Below are positions 1-8,057 of a stretch of DNA of 64,000 bases, piece by piece (position 1 is the first letter of the stretch; each line of letters opens with the position of its first letter). Below the pieces are notes generated by a model that was not told the origin of the DNA, made no database searches, and saw only the letters and a program-made list of their open reading frames with translations. This stretch comes from Pedobacter polaris (GTDB taxonomy: Bacteria; Bacteroidota; Bacteroidia; Sphingobacteriales; Sphingobacteriaceae), in assembly GCF_005116505.1 (NCBI RefSeq), contig NZ_SWBR01000001.1, positions 1-64,000 on the forward strand, given 5' to 3'. Position numbers and translations under genes: made by a program.

Positions 1-1
1 A

Positions 2-57
2 ACCGAGGCATAGCCGAGCTCATGAATACCTTTAAAACAATATATAACTAATGAATA
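2..57. repeat. Short insertion element, copy A
   Basis: This 56-base segment begins ACCGAG, contains GAGCTCAT and ends TGAATA. It sits where the RHS core remnant should continue towards RFYDP. It shares both ends and an internal GAGCTCAT block with the segment at 154-206, so the two appear to be members of one small repeat family. The left flank is outside the window, so the true left boundary is uncertain. Confidence 0.5.
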
Positions 58-153
58 ATCGTACTGCCCAAGCTCATCCTGAAGTTCCTTGCCATTGTAC
101 AGATAGTTGTTCGTACCTGCCGTTGCGCTATGTCTCAGTCCAAAGGCATAGTA

Positions 154-206
154 ACCGAGCTTGCGAGCTCATTCACGCCATTGAAAACAACAACCAAACG
201 TGAATA
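154..206. repeat. Short insertion element, copy B
   Basis: This is a clean 53-base insertion. The bases on either side (GGCATAGTA and TCCTCCTG) are nearly contiguous in the intact RHS gene around 5675-5695. It begins ACCGAG, contains GAGCTCAT and ends TGAATA like copy A, and it frameshifts the RHS remnant. No open reading frame or obvious target duplication is visible. Confidence 0.6.
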
Positions 207-302
207 ATTATCCTCCTGCAGCTTCCTAACCACACCGTTATAAATATCGAAACTATATCGCACATTTCCTTTTAATGAAATAATAATTTCAATGCTTTTC
301 AA

Positions 303-382
303 AACAAAAAGTTCAGCATACCTTTTACAATATGCTGAACAATTATTTAACTCAATCACAAGCGGGACACTTGCGCTAGAGG
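303..382. repeat. REPIN/MITE-like element, right half only
   Basis: These 80 bases match the right half of the element at 4219-4368 with about two differences. They include the central hairpin (GTTCAGCATA, ten-base loop, TATGCTGAAC) and the right terminal repeat at 357-382. The left half is missing. The copy lies immediately downstream of the immunity gene that ends at 403 and just before the RHS remnant. Read on the minus strand, the hairpin is followed by a T run and could act as a terminator for that gene. Confidence 0.8.
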
Positions 383-402
383 GGTGGGAAGCCAATAACC
401 TT

Positions 403-897
403 TTAAACTATTATTGAATCAAGTATTGGAGTACTTATTATTTTGTTATCAATTGTATAAATTTCTAATTCCAAATATTCTTCATTTTGCTCTTCATAAA
501 AGTCCATTACGATTTTAACATCTAAGCACTCATTTATTAGGCTTATCAAACCAGAATGTTCATCGTTAAATTTGAATGCGTGATTAAAATTATTTATTGA
601 CTTTAAGTGCATAGCCCCACAATTTTTAGAATAGGAAGTAAATAATAAAAAATCATCTAATACAATTCTTGATATATTGGAAAAGATTGTTTGCAATTTT
701 ATTTTATCTTTAAACTCCATCCGTTCTTTATAAATCCTTTTCCCATTAAAACTCTCTAAAATTTTATCAGTTTCAACTATAGAAATAATATGATTAATAG
801 TTACAGGAAATTTAGCTAACTTATTTAATTCTTCTAAATAATCCTTAAAATCTTTTTTCCCGAATATTCTCCTTTTCTTCTGATTTACTGATTCCAT
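403..897 (-). CDS. Putative immunity protein for the truncated RHS toxin
   Basis: This 164-residue, AT-rich protein has no signal peptide and no family I recognise. I chose the ATG at 897, which overlaps the toxin stop codon by one base (TGATG); a TTG just upstream is the alternative. Its position directly behind a variable RHS C-terminus, translational coupling and low GC compared with the RHS core are the usual marks of a cognate immunity gene in polymorphic toxin loci. It presumably stays in the cytoplasm and neutralises the toxin at 897-2846. The role is inferred from context, not from a recognised domain. Confidence 0.7.
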   Translation of the reverse strand: MESVNQKKRRIFGKKDFKDYLEELNKLAKFPVTINHIISIVETDKILESFNGKRIYKERMEFKDKIKLQTIFSNISRIVLDDFLLFTSYSKNCGAMHLKSINNFNHAFKFNDEHSGLISLINECLDVKIVMDFYEEQNEEYLELEIYTIDNKIISTPILDSIIV

Positions 898-2846
898 CAA
901 TAGTTTACTTTAGTCTTATTTTTATTTTCTAGTTTTGCTCTCCCATAATTATTTGTCCTAACCGTTCCATTTTCAGTTTTAACCTTACCTGCTTCCCAAT
1001 GAGGCATACCCGGGTGGGAGCTATCCATAGTCTGCTGTTGTACTGATTTTTGTGATGTTCCTCCCCAGCTCTCTGGAACATCATATCTATATTCTTTTCC
1101 AGAGGCATTGCTGTGTTGTGAGGTTGGTTGTTGGCTAGTCGGTATACCTGAATCACGCATAGCCTGCCTTCTTGCTGCTCTTGATGTATTAGCAGTAGGT
1201 ACTGAAATTTCTTCTTTTATAACTACTGGCCCTGAAGCAGAACTCTTACCTTTACCTCTACCACCTCTACCTAGTGGTGGATCTAATATCGTTAAAACGG
1301 CTAAACTAACTGATACTTTTTCTCCTGTTGTAAGTTTTCCTTCTTTATAGTAAGCGTTATCCAGTGTATTAAACCCAAGTGCGTTTAACACATCAAATGA
1401 TAAGTCTAAAATTGCAGCTTTCACCGGAGAACTCGATCTATAGTTTTCAGTCGAACTTTTAATAAATCCAATCTGATCTCCATCAGGGTCTTTTTCTGGC
1501 AATCTGTCTGTTAGCTTAAACTTATGAGGGCAGTTTGGCTTATCACACCTACCATCTGGATCCAATCTATTTATTGGATTATTTGAGCAATAATGATAAG
1601 ATGTAAGATCAAAAGAATGATCCGCCAGCGGATCCACACTGTTCCACCTCCCAATAACGGGATCATAGAACCTTGCCCCGTAGTCATATTGCCCCAGCTC
1701 GTCCTGCAGCTCCTTGCCGTTATAAAGGTAATTGTTCGTACCCGCTGTATTGTTGTACCTCAGTCCAAAGGCATAGTAGTCGTCACCCTGGAGCTTTCTT
1801 ACAGCTCCGTTATAAATATCGAAACTATATCTCACATTTCCAAGGTGGTCCGAAAGATTGTACTCATATTTATAGCTGCCAGAACTGTTCACCGCCCTGC
1901 CCTCCTCGATCTGGATGAAGTCTATCGTTCCGTTGGTATACTGGATCCCGTCCACATAGTCGGTGGTGCCTGTAATATTGCTCACCTTCTTCAGCTTCTG
2001 CCCCGTGGCATCATAGGTATAGGCAAGGCTGAGCCCACTCTTTGCGGCCGTTGCCGGAAGGTTCAGGTGGTTATAGCTGAAATAGGTGGCCAGCCTACCG
2101 TCCAGTGTCGCATTCCCATTGTTGTCATAGGCATAGCTGTTGGTAGCCAGTGGACCGTCAATGATGTAGTTCAGCCTGTTGCCCAGGTAATGGTAGACGC
2201 CGGTGGTGGCCCCGTCCCTGCTCAGGCTCGCGATGTTGCCCATTACATCGTAGGTGAGCACTTCGCTCATAGCGGTACCCGTACTATTTCCGTGGGTCAG
2301 CCTGTCCAGTTTATCATACTGGTAGGTGAACACGTTGCCAAGTGAGCTGCCCCACTTCTGGTTCGCTATATTCCCGTTGTACTGTGGATAGGTGCCCGTC
2401 TCATAGCCCAGCTCCATGTTGAACTCGGTACTGGAACTCGTTCTCATCCAGCCACGCTCGTTGTAGCCGAAGGCGGTATGCTGGTAGAAGTTCGTGCCGT
2501 CGGTGCTGTGCAGCCTCTTGTTCTTCAATTGTCCGACCTCGTTGTACTCCAGCCTGTTCAGGGTAACCTCGCCCTGGCTGTTGATGTTCTGCCTGGTGGA
2601 GATCTTCCTGCCCGCGTGGTCGTAGCTATAGGCGTTGTACACCGTGGCGGTGGTGCTGCCACCGGTGGCATGTACCCTTGTGCTCTCGGTCAGCTGCCCC
2701 GAAAAGTCGTAGCTGCTGCTCACCAGGTCGGTACCGCCAAGGTGGTGCTGGGACTTGGAGGTAACAACCCTTCCGTCCCGGTCATAGTAGTTCACCGAAA
2801 GCAGCATCGTTCCGCTGCCAAGTACGTTCACCCTTGTGCCCGTCAA
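897..2846 (-). CDS. RHS toxin with truncated N-terminus
   Basis: This 649-residue reading frame has RHS/YD repeats and an RHS core ending LDPDGR near residue 433, then about 216 variable residues forming the toxin part. It aligns with the RHS toxin at 4855-8049 only from about residue 440 of that protein (VRVLG). It lacks the signal peptide and DUF6443 domain, and its frame begins at a TTG seven bases from a REPIN-like element. The C-terminal domain contains SRAARRQAMRD, SVQQQTMD and HPGMPHWEAG; I cannot name its family, though the pattern looks like a compact basic effector domain. Without a secretion signal it is probably a displaced allele, kept as a donor of toxin sequence or silent. Blocks almost identical to the intact gene alternate with diverged ones. 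Confidence 0.85.
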   Translation of the reverse strand: MTGTRVNVLGSGTMLLSVNYYDRDGRVVTSKSQHHLGGTDLVSSSYDFSGQLTESTRVHATGGSTTATVYNAYSYDHAGRKISTRQNINSQGEVTLNRLEYNEVGQLKNKRLHSTDGTNFYQHTAFGYNERGWMRTSSSTEFNMELGYETGTYPQYNGNIANQKWGSSLGNVFTYQYDKLDRLTHGNSTGTAMSEVLTYDVMGNIASLSRDGATTGVYHYLGNRLNYIIDGPLATNSYAYDNNGNATLDGRLATYFSYNHLNLPATAAKSGLSLAYTYDATGQKLKKVSNITGTTDYVDGIQYTNGTIDFIQIEEGRAVNSSGSYKYEYNLSDHLGNVRYSFDIYNGAVRKLQGDDYYAFGLRYNNTAGTNNYLYNGKELQDELGQYDYGARFYDPVIGRWNSVDPLADHSFDLTSYHYCSNNPINRLDPDGRCDKPNCPHKFKLTDRLPEKDPDGDQIGFIKSSTENYRSSSPVKAAILDLSFDVLNALGFNTLDNAYYKEGKLTTGEKVSVSLAVLTILDPPLGRGGRGKGKSSASGPVVIKEEISVPTANTSRAARRQAMRDSGIPTSQQPTSQHSNASGKEYRYDVPESWGGTSQKSVQQQTMDSSHPGMPHWEAGKVKTENGTVRTNNYGRAKLENKNKTKVNY

Positions 2847-2852
2847 CAGTCA

Positions 2853-3000
2853 CCTCTGGCGCAAGCGTCTCGCTTGTGCCTAAATTATAAAACCAAAATA
2901 CAATATTCTCTGCTAGCCACATAACAAAAAGTTCAGCATACCTTTTACAATATGCTGAACTAATTTAACCACATCACAAGCGGGGCGCTTGCGCTAGATG
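2853..3000. repeat. REPIN/MITE-like element, full copy
   Basis: This 148-base element has imperfect terminal inverted repeats of 26 bases at 2853-2878 and 2975-3000. Each end is itself a small hairpin (CAAGCG, short loop, CGCTTG), so the whole resembles two inverted REP sequences around a core. The core holds the GTTCAGCATA/TATGCTGAAC hairpin. It lies between the immunity-like gene ending at 3094 and the 5' break of the truncated RHS gene at 2846. I see no clear target-site duplication. A nine-base match to the outer end (CGCTAGAGG) recurs at 3068-3076. Confidence 0.85.
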
Positions 3001-3093
3001 GGGGGTAGTGCAGCGCTTTTTAGCCGATGGCACAAGGCCATGCACCCACTCCAATTCATTAGACTTTCGCTAGAGGACAAAATTTATTATATC

Positions 3094-3540
3094 TTATTGG
3101 TTTTTCGTAATGAAGTCATCGAACAAATTATAATTAGAAATATCTTCTTTTAATATTATCTCGTCAGGACTAAGTAACTTTAAGTTATAATTTAAGAAAA
3201 TCAATGCATTCCTTCGCCCAAATTTACAGATGGCTTCAATTAAACTATTATAATTATTTCTTAAATCTACACGTATAGAAATCTCTAAAATCTTTTGTTT
3301 ATTGAATAGAATTTCTAAACAGTCGGATTCAATATTGCCAAGTTGGTAGATATTATTTGACCATGATTTGCTCTCTGCCAAAAGCGATATTAAATCGCCT
3401 AAAGAAATTTCATCTATTCTTTTATATTTCCACCAATCGATTTCATTAAATGCATCCTCGCTGAGGTAATCTTCATTGAGAAAATAGGAATTTATTTCTT
3501 CTTCTGGTATTACAAATAATCTATATTGCCAAATTGCCAT
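3094..3540 (-). CDS. Putative orphan immunity protein
   Basis: This 148-residue, AT-rich protein begins MAIWQYRLF and shows no signal peptide or recognised motif. Its start overlaps the stop of the ParB/Srx-like toxin fragment by one base (TAATG), the coupling seen between toxin and immunity genes. I infer that it is the immunity partner of that toxin, retained after the toxin lost its RHS carrier. It is followed by a REPIN-like element whose core hairpin may end its transcript. Confidence 0.65.
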   Translation of the reverse strand: MAIWQYRLFVIPEEEINSYFLNEDYLSEDAFNEIDWWKYKRIDEISLGDLISLLAESKSWSNNIYQLGNIESDCLEILFNKQKILEISIRVDLRNNYNSLIEAICKFGRRNALIFLNYNLKLLSPDEIILKEDISNYNLFDDFITKNQ

Positions 3541-3755
3541 TAGTATCTAGAATAAACAAGATCATTAAAATTTCTATAGCTACCATAAGGTAGTTTTACT
3601 TCATTCACAGGCACAGATTTCATTCCCAGTTCTCTAGCGGCTTTTAATCGATTATTTCCATCTACAACAAATTTTTTACCATTGTTTTCAACATAGCTAA
3701 GTGGGTCATTGATACCATTTTGCTTAATATTTGCTTTTAATTCAGAGAATCCCAC
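3540..3755 (-). pseudogene. Orphan ParB/Srx-like toxin C-terminus
   Basis: The 71-residue frame has a fold signature of the ParB/sulfiredoxin N-terminal type: INDPLSYVENNGKKFVVDGNN followed by RLKAARELGMKSVPV. Similar short domains occur at the C-termini of polymorphic toxins. A GTG at 3755 is the only upstream start, and an in-frame TAG lies two codons before it, so no RHS portion is attached. It is best read as the 3' end of a toxin gene displaced from its core, still coupled to the immunity-like gene at 3094-3540. Whether it is translated is unknown. Confidence 0.65.
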
Positions 3756-3770
3756 ACACTAGTCACTTGC

Positions 3771-4151
3771 TTAAGAATTTTCATTGGATAAGTTCTGTTT
3801 TTCAAGTATGGAAATTATCTCTTTAGCTTTTTTGGTTATCGCAATCCAATCAGGGTCAGTCAAAACCTGTTCATCAGAGCCCCTTTTTTCATAACCATTA
3901 ATCATTTGATTCATATCTGAAAAAAGCGAATATAAAATATCTTTATCTCATTTTAAAGTATTGTAATATTTGATGTATCTTTCGAAGTCAAAGTCATCAT
4001 ATAAAACACTAATAATCTCTGAATATGATGAAATAGAGTTCAAATCTTTGCCTAACCATGACTTTTTCTGCATATCTATGTCAGATATATCCTTAATGGA
4101 ATTGAAAAGATTTCTTTCCCAATCATGAATATTTTCATTTTGTTCTATCAT
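3771..4151 (-). pseudogene. Immunity-like gene with an internal stop codon
   Basis: Reading from the ATG at 4151 gives MIEQNENIHDWERNLF and 67 residues, then an in-frame TGA at 3948-3950. The same frame then continues for a further 58 codons (DKDILYSLFSDMNQMIN onward) to a TAA at 3771-3773. A protein of about 126 residues has thus been cut by one nonsense mutation. The start overlaps a preceding stop by one base (TAATG), so this was the immunity partner of the toxin whose last codons survive at 4152-4218. Confidence 0.7.
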
Positions 4152-4218
4152 TATTTTTTGAATTTGAAGTCTTGTGATTTAATATAGGCCCTTGAATCTT
4201 TACTACTTACTTCTCGCT
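4152..4218 (-). pseudogene. Last codons of a lost toxin gene
   Basis: On the minus strand the frame EVSSKDSRAYIKSQDFKFKK runs to a TAA that overlaps the ATG of the immunity-like pseudogene. Everything upstream is replaced by the REPIN-like element at 4219-4368. I read this as the surviving 3' tail of a toxin gene cut by the rearrangement. It is too short to assign a family. Confidence 0.5.
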
Positions 4219-4368
4219 CCTCTGGCGCAAGCGTCTCGCTTGTGCCTAAATTATAAAACCAAAATACAATATTCTCTGCTAGCCACATAACAAAAAGTTC
4301 AGCATACCTTTTACAATATGCTGAACAATTATTTAACCCAATCACAAGCGGGACGCTTGCGCTAGAGG
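4219..4368. repeat. REPIN/MITE-like element, full copy
   Basis: This 150-base element has 26-base terminal inverted repeats at 4219-4244 and 4343-4368 that differ at two positions. Each end folds on itself (CAAGCG/CGCTTG). The core hairpin is GTTCAGCATA at 4297-4306 paired with TATGCTGAAC at 4317-4326; on the minus strand it is followed by TTTTTG, as in an intrinsic terminator. It is almost identical to the copy at 2853-3000. It separates the intact immunity gene (4412-4858) from the truncated toxin tail at 4218. Confidence 0.88.
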
Positions 4369-4411
4369 GGGCTCCATACTTGTACTAAGCGGGGCCACTA
4401 TCAAATCTATT

Positions 4412-4858
4412 TTATGATGAAACATACTCAACTCCGCTTAAACTTTCAAACACATTATTAAAAAAATCCTCATCATTAGAGTGGATTATCCAGTATGAAG
4501 AATCTATTAGTTCTATTGTATAATCACAGCTCATGAACATATCTTCATCTTTTAGATATTTTTTTAAATTAGACTGTTTTTTATCTCCTAAAATCAAAAG
4601 ATTTATCCCTTGAATAATTTGATTTGATAAAATCAACAATTGTTCCCACGATATTATTGTAGCATTATCAGAATTGTTAATCTTATCTTCTAAATGAACA
4701 ATAGATGTGTTATTTTCTAAGGCAGCGACAGCCTCTAACCATAATATAGCCCAGGTAATTCTTTCAATGCTTTTAATACAACCCAAAATATCTTTTAAGC
4801 TGACCGACAAAATTGGATTTTTGTCGCCACTTATTTTTATTATCCTTTTCAACTTCAT
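4412..4858 (-). CDS. Putative immunity protein for the main RHS toxin
   Basis: This 148-residue protein has no signal peptide and no family I recognise; it is rich in Asn, Ile and Leu with several acidic residues. It overlaps the stop of the RHS toxin gene by four bases (ATGA), which implies coupled translation. Its AT-rich composition contrasts with the GC-rich RHS core next door. By position it should be the cognate immunity protein that blocks the toxin C-terminus in the producing cell. A REPIN-like element with a terminator-like hairpin follows about 44 bases downstream. Confidence 0.72.
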   Translation of the reverse strand: MKLKRIIKISGDKNPILSVSLKDILGCIKSIERITWAILWLEAVAALENNTSIVHLEDKINNSDNATIISWEQLLILSNQIIQGINLLILGDKKQSNLKKYLKDEDMFMSCDYTIELIDSSYWIIHSNDEDFFNNVFESLSGVEYVSS

Positions 4859-7800
4859 AATTTATACGGTTTACCAAATGTTAGAGGCTTAGCTTCTTTA
4901 CTCCTCTGAAGAGTACCACCTGTAGAATTCTGTAGATAGTCGTGTTGATGTGGATTTGGGTGGTTTTGTGGCCTGCCATGATCAGTGAAATCTATATCCT
5001 TTACAGGTTTTCCTTCACCATCAAACTCTCTTGCTTGTTTGTATTCTCCTTTTCTTCCATTATTAGTTCCTATTTGTGTATGGGGTCCTGGGGTTCCGCC
5101 ATTCTCATACAACATCGGGTCAACCATTGGTTCTCCCCCCTCTGTCCTGAGCAATTTTTGGTTAGTTGGACCTTTAACATTTTTGGGAGTTCCTAAAGTA
5201 GGTGCTTCCGTGCCAGGCTTTCCTTCACCACCTAATGTAAGAAAGGTCAAGAGAAGGTTCACCATTTTACCCCCCGTGCGTACTTTTTCCATAGCAGATA
5301 CTTTGGAATCAAAAAGATTCATCGCATCTTTTTGGGTAGGAAATCCCATCTTAACAGACGCTTTGTCAACCAATTTACCAGCTCCTCTCACAATAGCAAT
5401 TGGCGATTTTAATGTCATAAACATATAAGAGCCTAGTCCAGGACCAGGCGCCATCCCATCCGGATCCACAAATCTTATCGGATTATTGAACACATAGTTA
5501 TATGGGCTATGTCTCCTCATCTTTTCCGCCAGCGGATCCACACTGTTCCACCTCCCAATTACCGGATCATAGAACCTTGCCCCGTAGTCGTACTGTCCCA
5601 GTTCGTCCTGCAGCTCCTTGCCGTTGTACAGGTAGTTGTTCGTACCCGCCGTTGCGCTATGCCTCAGTCCAAAGGCATAGTAGTTGTCCTCCTGGAGCTT
5701 TCTTACAGCTCCGTTATAAATATCGAAACTATATCTCACATTTCCAAGATGGTCGCCCAAGTTATATTGATACCTGTAGGTTCCGGCCTGGTTCACCGCC
5801 CTGCCTTCTTCCGTCTGGATGAAATCCAGTTCCCCATCGGTATACTGTATACCGCCGTCAACATAGTCTAGCCCTATGGTATTACTGTTTAACTTCCTTA
5901 ATTTCTTCCCATTTGCATCATAGTCATAAGTTAGTGTTATTTCAGAATTACCTACAGTTGTAGGTAGATCAAGGTGATTATAGACAACTGCCATACCGTT
6001 CCTTCCATCGGTAATGGCATTGCCATTGGCATCGTAGGCGTAGCTGCCCGTGGCGAGCGGACCGCCCGAAATGCCCGTCAGCCTGTTGCCCACATAGCCG
6101 TAGCTGCCCGCCGTCCCACCGTCCCTGCTCAGGCTCGTAATGTTGCCCATCACATCATAGCTAAGCACCTCGCTCATCTGGATCCCGCTGCTGGCCGCAC
6201 TGGTCAGCCTGTTCAGTTTATCATATTGGTAGGTGAACACGTTGCCCAGCGAGCTGCCCCAGCGCTGGTTTGCAATGTTGCCGTTGAACTGTGGATAGGT
6301 GCCCGTCTCGTAGCCCAGTTCCATGTTGAACTCGGTACTGGAACTCGTTCTCAGCCAGCCACGCTCGTTGTAGCCGAAGGCGGTATGCTGGTAGAAGTTC
6401 GTACCGTCGGTGCTATGCAGTCTCTTGTTCTTCAACTGCCCGATCTCGTTGTACTCCAGCCTGTTCAGGGTAACCTCGCCCTGGCTGTTGATGTTCTGCC
6501 TGGTGGAGATCTTCCTGCCGGCATGGTCGTATATATAGCTGTTCGATATTATGGTTGTATTCCCGTTGCCAAAGTGCGTCCTCGTACTTGCGGTCAGTTG
6601 CCCAGAAAAGTCATATGTATTGACTACCCTATCCGGCCCACCCATATAAGTATCAGACACTGTTTCAACCAGCCTACCATCCTCGTCATAGTACATTACC
6701 GTCAGCAGCATCGTTGCTGTGCCAAGTACGCGTACCTTGCTTGCCGTCTGTAGCCCCTTTGTCCTGGTACTCACTGCTACAGATGGATAATAGTTGCTGC
6801 CATAGCCGGGTATGTCATAGGAATCATAGTAGTTCATCACATGCGTCTGGATCGCCCCATAGTCCTCATCAATCGATTTCGGGTGTGTGTTAATTGTATA
6901 GCCGCTGGGGAATGCCGTGGTCCTTTGCTCCCAGTTGGGATCGGTACCAGCATCGAACACGCCCTGTAGGTATTCCCGTGTCGCGGTGGTTTCCTGCTGC
7001 AGCCCGGTCAGCGCCATCCTGCCCATCGCATCGTACTTGGTCCAGCCCCAAGTGCTTGCCAAGCGCTGGTTGGCGTCCTGCGTGAGCACAACCTGGTCCA
7101 GTCTGTTGTACACTAGGTATTCCCAGCCCTTCCCAGGAACCTTCTTTTCTATCAGCCTCTTCCTGCCATCGTAATGGTAGCCGTAGATATAGTTCTCGAA
7201 GTTCGCATCCGCCGTTTCCGCAAAACTGGTGGCCGTTACCGCCGGTGGTACCACATAGGCCAGGTTGCCGTACCTGTCGTAGATGTAGCGGGTGTCGAGG
7301 GCAACGCCCTCGGTCTCCCATATCCTCTTCAGCACCACCCTGCCCTCAAGGTCCTTGAACTCCTCTGTCGTGCCCGACTTTCCGCTGGTCCAGTTCTCGT
7401 CACGGGAGATGGACTTATAGAGCTTGTTAGCGGCATAACTACCTATTGTAGAGGCGCCACTGCCTGTTGCCGTCCACATCGCCACCTCGCCTGTTGCATT
7501 CAGTCCGTAGCCCGGCCTTGCCGTATGGCCCGAGCCCGGTATCCCTGCAGAATACGGCTGCCATACCGCCCCCGGGGAGCCCTGCTCCAGTACCCTGTTC
7601 AGCGGAGAGGCCTCCAGTACCGTAACGCTGTAGGGATGGGGCGTCTTTTTTACACTCGCATCCCAGCCAGAGCTGCCGTAGAAGGCGGACTGGCCCCCAA
7701 GCGGATCGGCCTTGAAGCTCCCGTCGCCGGTGCCCTGCTCGGCATAGGGAAGGTATTTCTTGGTCTCCCTGCCCAACCCGTCGTAGATGCTATAGCTTAC

Positions 7801-8049
7801 GATGTCCCTTTTGGCAGGGCTGCCCTGCCATTGCACCGTCTGCAGCGGGCGGCCAAGGCCGTCCATGTACTCGATCGTCCGCGAGGCGCTGTCAACCGGA
7901 AGCCCCACCAGCGAGCCGGTGGTTTTCTTCCCCGCGGTCTTCACCACCGTCTCCATCACAAAGTTGCGGGAAGTGCTGGGGCTCTGGGCAAGCAGGGCGA
8001 ATGGGAATGAAATGATTGTTGCGAGTATTAATTTGATCGTCTTTTTCAT
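4855..8049 (-). CDS. Secreted DUF6443/RHS-repeat polymorphic toxin
   Basis: The 1064-residue protein starts with a signal peptide ending in LLAQ, then a DUF6443-type N-terminus (METVVKTAGKK, RTIEYMDGLGRPLQTVQWQG), many YD/RHS repeats, and an RHS core (YLYNGKELQDELGQYDYGAR, RFVDPDGM) ending near residue 866. The last 198 residues are the variable effector; they include DIDFTDHGRP and NHPNPHQHDY, a His-rich pattern I associate loosely with numbered polymorphic-toxin domains but cannot name with certainty. The core probably forms the RHS shell that encloses the toxin. It lies eight bases after the DUF5977 gene in one operon and is followed by its immunity gene. The secretion route is not shown by the sequence. 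Confidence 0.92.
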   Translation of the reverse strand: MKKTIKLILATIISFPFALLAQSPSTSRNFVMETVVKTAGKKTTGSLVGLPVDSASRTIEYMDGLGRPLQTVQWQGSPAKRDIVSYSIYDGLGRETKKYLPYAEQGTGDGSFKADPLGGQSAFYGSSGWDASVKKTPHPYSVTVLEASPLNRVLEQGSPGAVWQPYSAGIPGSGHTARPGYGLNATGEVAMWTATGSGASTIGSYAANKLYKSISRDENWTSGKSGTTEEFKDLEGRVVLKRIWETEGVALDTRYIYDRYGNLAYVVPPAVTATSFAETADANFENYIYGYHYDGRKRLIEKKVPGKGWEYLVYNRLDQVVLTQDANQRLASTWGWTKYDAMGRMALTGLQQETTATREYLQGVFDAGTDPNWEQRTTAFPSGYTINTHPKSIDEDYGAIQTHVMNYYDSYDIPGYGSNYYPSVAVSTRTKGLQTASKVRVLGTATMLLTVMYYDEDGRLVETVSDTYMGGPDRVVNTYDFSGQLTASTRTHFGNGNTTIISNSYIYDHAGRKISTRQNINSQGEVTLNRLEYNEIGQLKNKRLHSTDGTNFYQHTAFGYNERGWLRTSSSTEFNMELGYETGTYPQFNGNIANQRWGSSLGNVFTYQYDKLNRLTSAASSGIQMSEVLSYDVMGNITSLSRDGGTAGSYGYVGNRLTGISGGPLATGSYAYDANGNAITDGRNGMAVVYNHLDLPTTVGNSEITLTYDYDANGKKLRKLNSNTIGLDYVDGGIQYTDGELDFIQTEEGRAVNQAGTYRYQYNLGDHLGNVRYSFDIYNGAVRKLQEDNYYAFGLRHSATAGTNNYLYNGKELQDELGQYDYGARFYDPVIGRWNSVDPLAEKMRRHSPYNYVFNNPIRFVDPDGMAPGPGLGSYMFMTLKSPIAIVRGAGKLVDKASVKMGFPTQKDAMNLFDSKVSAMEKVRTGGKMVNLLLTFLTLGGEGKPGTEAPTLGTPKNVKGPTNQKLLRTEGGEPMVDPMLYENGGTPGPHTQIGTNNGRKGEYKQAREFDGEGKPVKDIDFTDHGRPQNHPNPHQHDYLQNSTGGTLQRSKEAKPLTFGKPYKL

Positions 8050-8057
8050 GGTGTTTC

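Larger units (their letters stand above)
1..269 (-). pseudogene. RHS core remnant, broken at both ends
   Basis: On the minus strand, bases 269 to about 58 match the RHS core of the intact toxin gene at 4855-8049, from GNVRYSFDIYNG through NNYLYNGKELQDELGQYD. The match stops abruptly at 269 on the 5' side. It is interrupted by a 53-base insertion at 154-206, which shifts the frame so that YAFGLRH is no longer read, and by a related insertion at 2-57. It is therefore a dead fragment of a further RHS gene that probably continues left of the window. The nucleotide similarity to the functional copy shows that the duplication is fairly recent. Confidence 0.85.

Noticed and set aside
135..395. A separate 86-residue protein
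   Set aside because: It joins the REPIN-like element, an RHS core fragment and the frameshifting insertion; it is a chance fusion across a pseudogene.
4151..4345. A 64-residue protein beginning MIGLNNCSAYCKRY
   Set aside because: Most of it is the REPIN-like element read through; only its last 22 codons have meaning, as a toxin tail.
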